This document shows, piece after piece, positions 11,358 through 25,200 of a stretch of 64,000 nt of DNA. This DNA comes from Ptiloglossa arizonensis (taxonomy: Eukaryota > Arthropoda > Insecta > Hymenoptera > Colletidae). Every line of letters starts with the position of its first letter. Position 1 is the stretch's first letter. The stretch spans positions 1 through 64,000 of the forward strand of contig NW_027478716.1 in NCBI RefSeq assembly GCF_051014685.1, read 5' to 3'. The position numbers and the translations under genes are program-made. Below the pieces are notes generated by a model. It worked only from the letters and a program-made list of their open reading frames with translations, made no database searches and had not been told where the DNA came from.

Positions 11358-13108
11358 CCCCTAGGCCGTTCCAGTTATTCGTTTCGAGCATCAGAACTGC
11401 GAAAATTTCGAGTTTCTCAAGCGTTTCTTGCATCCAAACTGCCATATCTCGCGAACGGATTGACCGATCCGCAAAATTTCTGTTGCATCTTAAAGTAGAA
11501 ACTCGCCCGATTACAACGGTATGCCCACTTTTCCCCTAGGCCGTTCTAGTTATTCGTTTCGAGCATCAGAACTGCGAAAATTTTGAGTTTCTCAAGCGTT
11601 TCTTACATCCAAACGGCCATATCTCGCGAACGGATTGACCAATCCGCAAAATTTCTGTTGCATTTGAAAGTAGAAACTCGCCCGATTACAACGGTATGCG
11701 CACTTTTCCCCTGGGCCGTTCTAGTTATTCGTTTCGAGCATCAGAACTGCGAAAATTTTGAGTTTCCAAAGCGTTTCTTATCTCCAAACTGCCATGTCTC
11801 GCGAACGGATTGGTCAATCCGCAAAATTTCTGTTGCTTGTGAAAGTACAAACTCGCCCGATTACAACGGTATGCGTACTTCTCCCCTAGGCCGTTCTAGT
11901 CATTCGTTTCGAGCATCAGAACTGCGAAAATTTTGAGTTTCTCAAGCGTTTCTTATCTCCAAACTGCCATATCTCGCGAACGGATTGATCAATCCGCAAA
12001 ATTTCTGTTGCGTCTGAAAGTAGACACTCGCCCGATTACAACCGTATGCGGACTTTTCCCCTAGGCGGTTCTAGTTATTCGTTTCAAGCATCAGAACTGC
12101 GCAAATTTTGAGTTTCTCAAGCGTTTCTTACCTTCAAACTGCCATATGTCGCGAACGGATTGACCGATCCGCAAAATTTCTGTTGCATCTGAAAGTAGAA
12201 ACTCGCCCGATTACAACGGTATGCGCCCTTTTCCCCTAGGCCGTTCTAGTTATTCGTTTCAAGCATCAGAACTGCGCAAATTTTGAGTTTCTAAAGCGTT
12301 TCTTATCTCCAAACTGCCATGTCTCGCGAACGGATTGATCAATCCGCAAAATTTCTGTTGCTTGTGAAAGTAGAAACTCGCCCGATTACAACGGTATGCG
12401 TACTTCTCCCCTAGGCCGTTCTAGTCATTCCTTTCGAGCATCAGAACTGCGAAAATTTTGAGTTTCTCAAGCGTTTCTTATCTCCAAACTGCCATATCTC
12501 GCGAACGGATTGATCAATCCGCAAAATTTCTGTTGCATCTGAAAGTAGACACTCGCCCGATTACAACGGTATGCGCACTTTTCCCCTAGGCGGTTCTAGT
12601 TATTCGTTTCAAGCATCAGAACTGCGCAAATTTTGAGTTTCTCAAGCGTTTCTTACCTTGAAACTGCCATATCTCGCGAACGGATTGACCGATCCGCAAA
12701 ATTTCTGTTGCATCTGAAAGTAGACACTCGCCCGATTACAACGGTATTCGCACTTTTCCCCTAGGCCGTTCTAGTTATTCGTTTCGAGCATCAGAACTGC
12801 GAAAATTTTGAGTTTCTCAAGCGTTTCTTACCTCCAAACTGCCATATCTCGCGAATGGATTGACCAATCCGCAAAATTTCTGTTGCATCTGAAAGTAGAA
12901 ACTCGCCCGATTACAACGGTATGCCCACTTTTCCCCTAGGCCGTTCTAGTTATTCGTATCAAGCATCAGAACTGCGCAAATTTTGAGTTTCTCAAGCGTT
13001 TCTTACCTTCAAACTGCCATATCTCGCGAACGGAACGATCAATCCGCAAAATTTCTGTTGCATCTGAAAGTAGACACTCGCCCGATTACAACGGTATGCG
13101 TACTTCTC
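11358..13108 (+). repeat. Ten-monomer block, copy 2 of a 13-monomer-spaced duplication
   Basis: This is the partner of 9085-10834. Its right part (from about 12010) is also the left edge of the 3500-bp tandem duplication 12010-18588. The same monomers have therefore been copied at least twice on two different length scales. One private substitution is visible: GAAAGTACAAACTC near 11846, where the other copies read GTAGAAACTC. Confidence 0.8.
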
Positions 13109-13818
13109 CCCTAGGCCGTTCTAGTCATTCGTTTCGAGCATCAGAACTGCGAAAATTTCGAGTTTCTCAAGCGTTTCTTATCTCCAAACTGCCATGTCTC
13201 GCGAACGGATTGATCAATCCGCAAAATTTCTGTTGCTTCTGAAAGTAGAAACTCGCCCGATTACAACGGTATGCGTACTTCTCCCCTAGGCCGTTCTAGT
13301 CATTCGTTTCGAGCATCAGAACTGAGAAAATTTTGAGTTTCTCAAGCGTTTCTTATCTCCAAACTGCCATATCTCGCGAACGGATTGATCAATCCGCAAA
13401 ATTTCTGTTGCATCTGAAAGTAGACACTCGCCCGATTACAACGGTATACCCACTTTTCCCCTAGGCCGTTCTAGTTATTCGTTTCAAGCATCAGAACTGC
13501 GCAAATTTTGAGTTTCTCAAGCGTTTCTTACCTTCAAACTGCATTACCTCGCGAACGGAACGATCAATCCGCAAAATTTCTGTTGCATCTGAAAGTAGAC
13601 ACTCGCCCGATTACAACGGTATGCGTACTTCTCCCCTAGGCCGTTCTAGTCATTCGTTTCGAGCATCAGAACTGCGAAAATTTCGAGTTTCTCAAGCGTT
13701 TCTTGCATCCAAACTGCCATATCTCGCGAACGGATTGACCGATCCGCAAAATTTCTGTTGCATCTTAAAGTAGAAACTCGCCCGATTACAACGGTATGCC
13801 CACTTTTCCCCTACGCCG

Positions 13819-16800
13819 TTCTAGTTACTCGTTTCTAGCATCAGAACTGCGAAAATTTTGAGTTTCTCAAGCGTTTCTTACCTCCAAAATGCCATATCTC
13901 GCGAACGAATTGACCAAACCGCAAAATTTCTGTTGCATCTGAAAGTAGAAACTCGCCCGATTACAACGGTAGGTGTAGTTTTCCCCTAGGCCGTTCCAGT
14001 TATTCTTTTCGAGCATCAGAACTGCCAAAATTTTCAGTTTCTCAAGCGTTTCTTACATCCAAACTGCCATATCTCGCGAACGGATTGACCAATCCGCAAA
14101 ATTTCTGTTGCATCTGAAAGTAGAAACTCGCCCGATTACAACGGTATGCCCACTTTTCCCCTAGGCCGTTCTAGTTATTCGTTTCAAGCATCAGAACTGC
14201 GCAAGTTTTGAGTTTCTCAAGCGTTTCTTACCTTCAAACTGCCATATCTCGCGAACGGAACGATCAATCCGCAAAATTTCTGTTGCATCTGAAAGTAGAC
14301 ACTCGCCCGATTACAACGGTATGCGTACTTCTCCCCTAGGCCGTTGTAGTCATTCGTTTCGAGCATCAGAACTGCGAAAATTTCGAGTTTCTCAAGCGTT
14401 TCTTATCTCCAAACTGCCATGTCTCGCGAACGGATTGATCAATCCGCAAAATTTCTGTTGCTTCTGAAAGTAGAAACTCGCCCGATTACAACGGTATGCG
14501 TACTTCTCCCCTAGGCCGTTCTAGTCATTCGTTTCGAGCATCAGAACAGCGAAAATTTTGAGTTTCTCAAGCGTTTCTTATCTCCAAACTGCCATATCTC
14601 GCGAACGGATTGATCAATCCGCAAAATTTCTGTTGCTTCTGAAAGTAGAAACTCGCCCGATTACAACGGTATGCGTACTTCTCCCCTAGGCCGTTCTAGT
14701 CATTCGTTTCGAGCATCAGAACAGCGAAAATTTTGAGTTTCTCAAGCGTTTCTTATCTCCAAACTGCCATATCTCGCGAACGGATTGATCAATCCGCAAA
14801 ATTTCTGTTGCATCTGAAAGTAGACACTCGCCCGATTACAACGGTATGCGTACTTCTCCCCTAGGCCGTTCTAGTCATTCGTTTCGAGCCTCAGAACAGC
14901 GAAAATTTTGAGTGTCTCAAGCGTTTCTTACCTTGAAACTGCCATATCTCGCGAACGGATTGACCGATCCGCAAAATTTCTGTTGCATCTGAAAGTAGAC
15001 ACTCGCCCGATTACAACGGTATTCGCACTTTTCCCCTAGGCCGTTCTAGTTATTCGTTTCGAGCATCAGAACTGCGAAAATTTTGAGTTTCCAAAGCGTT
15101 TCTTATCTCCAAACTGCCATGTCTCGCGAACGGATTGGTCAATCCGCAAAATTTCTGTTGCTTGTGAAAGTAGAAACTCGCCCGATTACAACGGTATGCG
15201 TACTTCTCCCCTAGGCCGTTCTAATTACTCGTTTCTAGCATCAGAACTGCGAAAATTTCGAGTTTCTCAAGCGTTTCTTACCTCCAAACTGCCACATCTC
15301 GCGAACGGATTGACCAATCCGCAAAATTTCTGCTGCATCTGAAAGTAGAAACTCGCCCGATTACAACGGTATGTGTAGTTTTCCCCTAGGCCGTTCCAGT
15401 TATTCGTTTCGAGCATCAGAACTGCGAAAATTTCGAGTTTCTCAAGCGTTTCTTGCATCCAAACTGCCATATCTCGCGAACGGATTGACCGATCCGCAAA
15501 ATTTCTGTTGCGTCTGAAAGTAGACACTCGCCCGATTACAACCGTATGCGGACTTTTCCCCTAGGCGGTTCTAGTTATTCGTTTCAAGCATCAGAACTGC
15601 GCAAATTTTGAGTTTCTCAAGCGTTTCTTACCTTCAAACTGCCATATGTCGCGAACGGATTGACCGATCCGCAAAATTTCTGTTGCATCTGAAAGTAGAA
15701 ACTCGCCCGATTACAACGGTATGCGCCCTTTTCCCCTAGGCCGTTCTAGTTATTCGTTTCAAGCATCAGAACTGCGCAAATTTTGAGTTTCTAAAGCGTT
15801 TCTTATCTCCAAACTGCCATGTCTCGCGAACGGATTGATCAATCCGCAAAATTTCTGTTGCTTGTGAAAGTAGAAACTCGCCCGATTACAACGGTATGCG
15901 TACTTCTCCCCTAGGCCGTTCTAGTCATTCCTTTCGAGCATCAGAACTGCGAAAATTTTGAGTTTCTCAAGCGTTTCTTATCTCCAAACTGCCATATCTC
16001 GCGAACGGATTGATCAATCCGCAAAATTTCTGTTGCATCTGAAAGTAGACACTCGCCCGATTACAACGGTATGCGCACTTTTCCCCTAGGCGGTTCTAGT
16101 TATTCGTTTCAAGCATCAGAACTGCGCAAATTTTGAGTTTCTCAAGCGTTTCTTACCTTGAAACTGCCATATCTCGCGAACGGATTGACCGATCCGCAAA
16201 ATTTCTGTTGCATCTGAAAGTAGACACTCGCCCGATTACAACGGTATTCGCACTTTTCCCCTAGGCCGTTCTAGTTATTCGTTTCGAGCATCAGAACTGC
16301 GAAAATTTTGAGTTTCTCAAGCGTTTCTTACCTCCAAACTGCCATATCTCGCGAATGGATTGACCAATCCGCAAAATTTCTGTTGCATCTGAAAGTAGAA
16401 ACTCGCCCGATTACAACGGTATGCCCACTTTTCCCCTAGGCCGTTCTAGTTATTCGTATCAAGCATCAGAACTGCGCAAATTTTGAGTTTCTCAAGCGTT
16501 TCTTACCTTCAAACTGCCATATCTCGCGAACGGAACGATCAATCCGCAAAATTTCTGTTGCATCTGAAAGTAGACACTCGCCCGATTACAACGGTATGCG
16601 TACTTCTCCCCTAGGCCGTTCTAGTCATTCGTTTCGAGCATCAGAACTGCGAAAATTTCGAGTTTCTCAAGCGTTTCTTATCTCCAAACTGCCATGTCTC
16701 GCGAACGGATTGATCAATCCGCAAAATTTCTGTTGCTTCTGAAAGTAGAAACTCGCCCGATTACAACGGTATGCGTACTTCTCCCCTAGGCCGTTCTAGT

Positions 16801-17318
16801 CATTCGTTTCGAGCATCAGAACTGAGAAAATTTTGAGTTTCTCAAGCGTTTCTTATCTCCAAACTGCCATATCTCGCGAACGGATTGATCAATCCGCAAA
16901 ATTTCTGTTGCATCTGAAAGTAGACACTCGCCCGATTACAACGGTATACCCACTTTTCCCCTAGGCCGTTCTAGTTATTCGTTTCAAGCATCAGAACTGC
17001 GCAAATTTTGAGTTTCTCAAGCGTTTCTTACCTTCAAACTGCATTACCTCGCGAACGGAACGATCAATCCGCAAAATTTCTGTTGCATCTGAAAGTAGAC
17101 ACTCGCCCGATTACAACGGTATGCGTACTTCTCCCCTAGGCCGTTCTAGTCATTCGTTTCGAGCATCAGAACTGCGAAAATTTCGAGTTTCTCAAGCGTT
17201 TCTTGCATCCAAACTGCCATATCTCGCGAACGGATTGACCGATCCGCAAAATTTCTGTTGCATCTTAAAGTAGAAACTCGCCCGATTACAACGGTATGCC
17301 CACTTTTCCCCTACGCCG
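13819..17318 (+). repeat. Left-domain HOR unit 3 (20 monomers)
   Basis: This runs from one marker monomer to the next, exactly 20 x 175 bp with no one-base slip. It follows the standard landmark order but has an extra GAACAGCG monomer (14461-14810). After GTGTCTC at 14910 it jumps straight to the CTTGAAACTG monomer, skipping the monomers that follow in units 1 and 5. Confidence 0.82.
14461..14810 (+). repeat. Single-monomer tandem duplication
   Basis: 14461-14635 and 14636-14810 are the same monomer twice. Both begin at CTTCTGAAAG and carry GTCATTCG, GAACAGCGAAAA, TATCTCC and the GATCAATCC dyad. Units 1 and 5 have the monomer once. The same pair recurs at 17961-18310, so the doubling predates the 3500-bp duplication. 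Confidence 0.85.
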
Positions 17319-20300
17319 TTCTAGTTACTCGTTTCTAGCATCAGAACTGCGAAAATTTTGAGTTTCTCAAGCGTTTCTTACCTCCAAAATGCCATATCTC
17401 GCGAACGAATTGACCAAACCGCAAAATTTCTGTTGCATCTGAAAGTAGAAACTCGCCCGATTACAACGGTAGGTGTAGTTTTCCCCTAGGCCGTTCCAGT
17501 TATTCTTTTCGAGCATCAGAACTGCCAAAATTTTCAGTTTCTCAAGCGTTTCTTACATCCAAACTGCCATATCTCGCGAACGGATTGACCAATCCGCAAA
17601 ATTTCTGTTGCATCTGAAAGTAGAAACTCGCCCGATTACAACGGTATGCCCACTTTTCCCCTAGGCCGTTCTAGTTATTCGTTTCAAGCATCAGAACTGC
17701 GCAAGTTTTGAGTTTCTCAAGCGTTTCTTACCTTCAAACTGCCATATCTCGCGAACGGAACGATCAATCCGCAAAATTTCTGTTGCATCTGAAAGTAGAC
17801 ACTCGCCCGATTACAACGGTATGCGTACTTCTCCCCTAGGCCGTTGTAGTCATTCGTTTCGAGCATCAGAACTGCGAAAATTTCGAGTTTCTCAAGCGTT
17901 TCTTATCTCCAAACTGCCATGTCTCGCGAACGGATTGATCAATCCGCAAAATTTCTGTTGCTTCTGAAAGTAGAAACTCGCCCGATTACAACGGTATGCG
18001 TACTTCTCCCCTAGGCCGTTCTAGTCATTCGTTTCGAGCATCAGAACAGCGAAAATTTTGAGTTTCTCAAGCGTTTCTTATCTCCAAACTGCCATATCTC
18101 GCGAACGGATTGATCAATCCGCAAAATTTCTGTTGCTTCTGAAAGTAGAAACTCGCCCGATTACAACGGTATGCGTACTTCTCCCCTAGGCCGTTCTAGT
18201 CATTCGTTTCGAGCATCAGAACAGCGAAAATTTTGAGTTTCTCAAGCGTTTCTTATCTCCAAACTGCCATATCTCGCGAACGGATTGATCAATCCGCAAA
18301 ATTTCTGTTGCATCTGAAAGTAGACACTCGCCCGATTACAACGGTATGCGTACTTCTCCCCTAGGCCGTTCTAGTCATTCGTTTCGAGCCTCAGAACAGC
18401 GAAAATTTTGAGTGTCTCAAGCGTTTCTTACCTTGAAACTGCCATATCTCGCGAACGGATTGACCGATCCGCAAAATTTCTGTTGCATCTGAAAGTAGAC
18501 ACTCGCCCGATTACAACGGTATTCGCACTTTTCCCCTAGGCCGTTCTAGTTATTCGTTTCGAGCATCAGAACTGCGAAAATTTTGAGTTTCTCAAGCGTT
18601 TCTTACCTCCAAACTGCCATATCTCGCGAATGGATTGACCAATCCGCAAAATTTCTGTTGCATCTGAAAGTAGAAACTCGCCCGATTACAACGGTATGCC
18701 CACTTTTCCCCTAGGCCGTTCTAGTTATTCGTATCAAGCATCAGAACTGCGCAAATTTTGAGTTTCTCAAGCGTTTCTTACCTTCAAACTGCCATATCTC
18801 GCGAACGGAACGATCAATCCGCAAAATTTCTGTTGCATCTGAAAGTAGACACTCGCCCGATTACAACGGTATGCGTACTTCTCCTCTAGGCCGTTCTAGT
18901 CATTCGTTTCGAGCATCAGAACTGCGAAAATTTCGAGTTTCTCAAGCGTTTCTTGCATCCAAACTGCCATATCTCGCGAACGGATTGACCGATCCGCAAA
19001 ATTTCTGTTGCATCTGAAAGTAGAAACTCGCCCGACTACAACGGTATGCGCACTTTTCCCCTTGGCCGTTCTAGTTATTCGTTTCAAGCATCAGAACTGC
19101 CAAATTTTGAGTTTCTCAAGCGTTTCTTACCTCCAAACTGCCATATCTCGCGAACGGATTGACCAATCCGCAAAATTTCTGTTGCATCTGAAAGTAGAAA
19201 CTCGCCCGATTACAACGGTATGCGTACTTTTCCACTAGGCCGTTCTAGTTACTCATTTCTAGCATCAGAACTGCGAAAATTTCGAGTTTCTCAAGCGTTT
19301 CTTACATCCAAACTGCCATATCTCGCGAACGGATTGACCAATCCGCAAAATTTCTGTTGCATCTGAAAGTAGAAACTCGCCCGATTACAACGGTCGGTGT
19401 AGTTTTCCCCAAGGCCGCTCTAGTTATTCGTTTCGAGCATCAGAACTGCGAAAATTTTGAGTTTCTCAAGCGTTTCTTACCTCCAAACTGCCACATCTCG
19501 CGAACGGATTGACCAATCCGCAAAATTTCTGCTGCATCTGAAAGTAGAAACTCGCCCGATTACAACGGTATGTGTAGTTTTCCCCTAGGCCGTTCCAGTT
19601 ATTCGTTTCGAGCATCAGAACTGCGAAAATTTCGAGTTTCTCAAGCGTTTCTTGCATCCAAACTGCCATATCTCGCGAACGGATTGACCGATCCGCAAAA
19701 TTTCTGTTGCATCTTAAAGTAGAAACTCGCCCGATTACAACGGTATGCCCACTTTTCCCCTAGGCCGTTCTAGTTATTCGTTTCGAGCATCAGAACTGCG
19801 AAAATTTTGAGTTTCTCAAGCGTTTCTTACATCCAAACGGCCATATCTCGCGAACGGATTGACCAATCCGCAAAATTTCTGTTGCATTTGAAAGTAGAAA
19901 CTCGCCCGATTACAACGGTATGCGCACTTTTCCCCTGGGCCGTTCTAGTTATTCGTTTCGAGCATCAGAACTGCGAAAATTTTGAGTTTCCAAAGCGTTT
20001 CTTATCTCCAAACTGCCATGTCTCGCGAACGGATTGGTCAATCCGCAAAATTTCTGTTGCTTGTGAAAGTAGAAACTCGCCCGATTACAACGGTATGCGT
20101 ACTTCTCCCCTAGGCCGTTCTAATTACTCGTTTCTAGCATCAGAACTGCGAAAATTTCGAGTTTCTCAAGCGTTTCTTACCTCCAAACTGCCACATCTCG
20201 CGAACGGATTGACCAATCCGCAAAATTTCTGCTGCATCTGAAAGTAGAAACTCGCCCGATTACAACGGTATGTGTAGTTTTCCCCTAGGCCGTTCCAGTT

Positions 20301-22217
20301 ATTCGTTTCGAGCATCAGAACTGCGAAAATTTCGAGTTTCTCAAGCGTTTCTTGCATCCAAACTGCCATATCTCGCGAACGGATTGACCGATCCGCAAAA
20401 TTTCTGTTGCGTCTGAAAGTAGACACTCGCCCGATTACAACCGTATGCGGACTTTTCCCCTAGGCGGTTCTAGTTATTCGTTTCAAGCATCAGAACTGCG
20501 CAAATTTTGAGTTTCTCAAGCGTTTCTTACCTTCAAACTGCCATATGTCGCGAACGGATTGACCGATCCGCAAAATTTCTGTTGCATCTGAAAGTAGAAA
20601 CTCGCCCGATTACAACGGTATGCGCCCTTTTCCCCTAGGCCGTTCTAGTTATTCGTTTCAAGCATCAGAACTGCGCAAATTTTGAGTTTCTAAAGCGTTT
20701 CTTATCTCCAAACTGCCATGTCTCGCGAACGGATTGATCAATCCGCAAAATTTCTGTTGCTTGTGAAAGTAGAAACTCGCCCGATTACAACGGTATGCGT
20801 ACTTCTCCCCTAGGCCGTTCTAGTCATTCCTTTCGAGCATCAGAACTGCGAAAATTTTGAGTTTCTCAAGCGTTTCTTATCTCCAAACTGCCATATCTCG
20901 CGAACGGATTGATCAATCCGCAAAATTTCTGTTGCATCTGAAAGTAGACACTCGCCCGATTACAACGGTATGCGCACTTTTCCCCTAGGCGGTTCTAGTT
21001 ATTCGTTTCAAGCATCAGAACTGCGCAAATTTTGAGTTTCTCAAGCGTTTCTTACCTTGAAACTGCCATATCTCGCGAACGGATTGACCGATCCGCAAAA
21101 TTTCTGTTGCATCTGAAAGTAGACACTCGCCCGATTACAACGGTATTCGCACTTTTCCCCTAGGCCGTTCTAGTTATTCGTTTCGAGCATCAGAACTGCG
21201 AAAATTTTGAGTTTCTCAAGCGTTTCTTACCTCCAAACTGCCATATCTCGCGAATGGATTGACCAATCCGCAAAATTTCTGTTGCATCTGAAAGTAGAAA
21301 CTCGCCCGATTACAACGGTATGCCCACTTTTCCCCTAGGCCGTTCTAGTTATTCGTATCAAGCATCAGAACTGCGCAAATTTTGAGTTTCTCAAGCGTTT
21401 CTTACCTTCAAACTGCCATATCTCGCGAACGGAACGATCAATCCGCAAAATTTCTGTTGCATCTGAAAGTAGACACTCGCCCGATTACAACGGTATGCGT
21501 ACTTCTCCCCTAGGCCGTTCTAGTCATTCGTTTCGAGCATCAGAACTGCGAAAATTTCGAGTTTCTCAAGCGTTTCTTATCTCCAAACTGCCATGTCTCG
21601 CGAACGGATTGATCAATCCGCAAAATTTCTGTTGCTTCTGAAAGTAGAAACTCGCCCGATTACAACGGTATGCGTACTTCTCCCCTAGGCCGTTCTAGTC
21701 ATTCGTTTCGAGCATCAGAACTGAGAAAATTTTGAGTTTCTCAAGCGTTTCTTATCTCCAAACTGCCATATCTCGCGAACGGATTGATCAATCCGCAAAA
21801 TTTCTGTTGCATCTGAAAGTAGACACTCGCCCGATTACAACGGTATACCCACTTTTCCCCTAGGCCGTTCTAGTTATTCGTTTCAAGCATCAGAACTGCG
21901 CAAATTTTGAGTTTCTCAAGCGTTTCTTACCTTCAAACTGCATTACCTCGCGAACGGAACGATCAATCCGCAAAATTTCTGTTGCATCTGAAAGTAGACA
22001 CTCGCCCGATTACAACGGTATGCGTACTTCTCCCCTAGGCCGTTCTAGTCATTCGTTTCGAGCATCAGAACTGCGAAAATTTCGAGTTTCTCAAGCGTTT
22101 CTTGCATCCAAACTGCCATATCTCGCGAACGGATTGACCGATCCGCAAAATTTCTGTTGCATCTTAAAGTAGAAACTCGCCCGATTACAACGGTATGCCC
22201 ACTTTTCCCCTACGCCG
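17319..22217 (+). repeat. Left-domain HOR unit 4 (28 monomers)
   Basis: This unit lies between marker monomers at 17319 and 22218 (4899 bp: 28 monomers minus the one-base contraction at 19102). The first part repeats unit 3, including the doubled monomer 17961-18310. 18590-19290 resembles 10540-11240 (CTCCTCTAGG at 18881, CCCTTGGCC at 19060, CCAAATTTT at 19100). From 19980 the sequence matches about 15080 onward at an offset of 4899 bp. Inside it, the CCACATCTC with GCTGCATCTG pair appears twice, at 19490 and 20190, 700 bp apart. Confidence 0.82.
17961..18310 (+). repeat. Single-monomer tandem duplication (inherited copy)
   Basis: 17961-18135 and 18136-18310 repeat one monomer. The pair corresponds base for base, by eye, to 14461-14810 at an offset of 3500 bp. 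Confidence 0.85.
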
Positions 22218-25200
22218 TTCTAGTTACTCGTTTCTAGCATCAGAACTGCGAAAATTTTGAGTTTCTCAAGCGTTTCTTACCTCCAAAATGCCATATCTCG
22301 CGAACGAATTGACCAAACCGCAAAATTTCTGTTGCATCTGAAAGTAGAAACTCGCCCGATTACAACGGTAGGTGTAGTTTTCCCCTAGGCCGTTCCAGTT
22401 ATTCGTTTCGAGCATCAGAACTGCCAAAATTTTCAGTTTCTCAAGCGTTTCTTACATCCAAACTGCCATATCTCGCGAACGGATTGACCAATCCGCAAAA
22501 TTTCTGTTGCATCTGAAAGTAGAAACTCGCCCGATTACAACGGTATGCCCACTTTTCCCCTAGGCCGTTCTAGTTATTCGTTTCAAGCATCAGAACTGCG
22601 CAAGTTTTGAGTTTCTCAAGCGTTTCTTACCTTCAAACTGCCATATCTCGCGAACGGAACGATCAATCCGCAAAATTTCTGTTGCATCTGAAAGTAGACA
22701 CTCGCCCGATTACAACGGTATGCGTACTTCTCCCCTAGGCCGTTGTAGTCATTCGTTTCGAGCATCAGAACTGCGAAAATTTCGAGTTTCTCAAGCGTTT
22801 CTTATCTCCAAACTGCCATGTCTCGCGAACGGATTGATCAATCCGCAAAATTTCTGTTGCTTCTGAAAGTAGAAACTCGCCCGATTACAACGGTATGCGT
22901 ACTTCTCCCCTAGGCCGTTCTAGTCATTCGTTTCGAGCATCAGAACAGCGAAAATTTTGAGTTTCTCAAGCGTTTCTTATCTCCAAACTGCCATATCTCG
23001 CGAACGGATTGATCAATCCGCAAAATTTCTGTTGCATCTGAAAGTAGACACTCGCCCGATTACAACGGTATGCGTACTTCTCCCCTAGGCCGTTCTAGTC
23101 ATTCGTTTCGAGCCTCAGAACAGCGAAAATTTTGAGTGTCTCAAGCGTTTCTTATCTCCAAACTGCCATATCTCGCGAACGGATTGATCAATCCGCAAAA
23201 TTTCTGTTGCATCTGAAAGTAGAAACTCGCCCGATTACAACGGTATGCGTACTTTTCCCCTAGCCCGTTCTAGTTACTCGTTTCGAGCATCAGAACTGCG
23301 AAAATTTCGAGTTTCTCAAGCGTTTCTTGCATCCAAACTGCCATATCTCGCGAACGGATTGACCGATCCGCAAAATTTCTGTTGCATCTTAAAGTAGAAA
23401 CTCGCCCGATTACAACGGTATGCCCACTTTTACCCTACGCCGTTCTAGTTACTCGTTTCTAGCATCAGAACTGCGAAAATTTTGAGTTTCTCAAGCGTTT
23501 CTTACCTCCAAACTGCCATATCTCGCGAACGGATCGACCAATCCGCAAAATTTCTGTTGCATCTGAAAGTAGAAACTCGCCCGATTTCAACGGTATGTGT
23601 AGTTTTCCCCTAGGCCGTTCCAGTTATTCGTTTCGAGCATCAGAACTGCGAAAATTTTGAGTTTCTCAAGCGTTTCTTACCTCCAAACTGCCATATCTCG
23701 CGAACGGATTGACCAATCCGCAAAATTTCTGTTGCATCTGAAAGTAGAAACTCGCCCGATTACAACGGTATGCCCACTTTTGCCCTAGGCCGTTCTAGTT
23801 ATTCGTATCAAGCATCAGAACTGCGCAAATTTTGAGTTTCTCAAGCGTTTCTTACCTTCAAACTGCCATATCTCGCGAACGGAACGATCAATCCGCAAAA
23901 TTTCTGTTGCATCTGAAAGTAGACACTCGCCCGATTACAACGGTATGCGTACTTCTCCCCTAGGCGGTTCTAGTCATTCGTTTCGAGCATCAGAACTGCG
24001 AAAATTTCGAGTTTCTCAAGCGTTTCTTATCTCCAAACTGCCATGTCTCGCGAACGGATTGATCAATCCGCAAAATTTCTGTTGCTTCTGAAAGTAGAAA
24101 CTCGCCCGATTACAACGGTATGCGTACTTCTCCCCTAGGCCGTTCTAGTCATTCGTTTCGAGCATCAGAACAGAGAAAATTTTGAGTTTCTCAAGCGTTT
24201 CTTATCTCCAAACTGCCATATCTCGCGAACGGATTGACCGATCCGCAAAATTTCTGTTGCATCTTAAAGTAGAAACTCGCCCGATTACAACGGTATGCCC
24301 ACTTTTCCCCTAGGCCGTTCTAGTTATTCGTTTCGAGCATCAGAACTGCGAAAATTTTGAGTTTCTCAAGCGTTTCTTACATCCAAACGGCCATATCTCG
24401 CGAACGGATTGACCAATCCGCAAAATTTCTGTTGCATTTGAAAGTAGAAACTCGCCCGATTACAACGGTATGCGCACTTTTCCCCTGGGCCGTTCTAGTT
24501 ATTCGTTTCGAGCATCAGAACTGCGAAAATTTTGAGTTTCCAAAGCGTTTCTTATCTCCAAACTGCCATGTCTCGCGAACGGATTGGTCAATCCGCAAAA
24601 TTTCTGTTGCTTGTGAAAGTAGAAACTCGCCCGATTACAACGGTATGCGTACTTCTCCCCTAGGCCGTTCTAGTCATTCGTTTCGAGCATCAGAACTGCG
24701 AAAATTTTGAGTTTCTCAAGCGTTTCTTATCTCCAAACTGCCATATCTCGCGAACGGATTGATCAATCCGCAAAATTTCTGTTGCGTCTGAAAGTAGACA
24801 CTCGCCCGATTACAACCGTATGCGGACTTTTCCCCTAGGCGGTTCTAGTTATTCGTTTCAAGCATCAGAACTGCGCAAATTTTGAGTTTCTCAAGCGTTT
24901 CTTACCTTCAAACTGCCATATGTCGCGAACGGATTGACCGATCCGCAAAATTTCTGTTGCATCTAAAAGTAGAAACTCGCCCGATTACAACGGTATGCGC
25001 CCTTTTCCCCTAGGCCGTTCTAGTTATTCGTTTCAAGCATCAGAACTGCGCAAATTTTGAGTTTCTAAAGCGTTTCTTATCTCCAAACTGCCATGTCTCG
25101 CGAACGGATTGATCAATCCGCAAAATTTCTGTTGCTTGTGAAAGTAGAAACTCGCCCGATTACAACGGTATGCGTACTTCTCCCCTAGGCCGTTCTAGTC

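Larger units (their letters stand above)
3847..13818 (+). repeat. Left-domain HOR unit 2, composite (57 monomers)
   Basis: This begins with the marker monomer and follows unit 1 landmark by landmark to about 5790. It then leaves the standard order. 5790-9085 is made of locally amplified types (CTAATTACTCGTTTCTAGC, GTTCAAGTTATTCG with TTGTGTTTCTC, GACCAACCCGC, CTCGGGAACGG), while 9085-13818 contains two consecutive runs of the later half of the standard unit. The marker monomer does not return until 13819. The length is 57 monomers minus three one-base contractions (8605, 9309, 11053). I read it as a standard unit expanded by successive local duplications, not as a separate HOR family. Confidence 0.75.
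12010..18588 (+). repeat. 20-monomer (3500 bp) tandem duplication
   Basis: Sequence at x equals x + 3500 from about 12010 to 15088, so 12010-15509 and 15510-18588 are adjacent copies of a 20-monomer block. Markers at an exact 3500-bp offset: ATGCGGAC (12047/15547), CATTCCT (12426/15926), the marker monomer (13819/17319), GCCTCAGAACAGCG (14888/18388). The match ends when copy 1 enters TTTCCAAAGCG (15088) and copy 2 continues with TTTCTCAAGCG. Even the one-monomer duplication inside copy 1 (14461-14810) is carried into copy 2. Confidence 0.88.
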
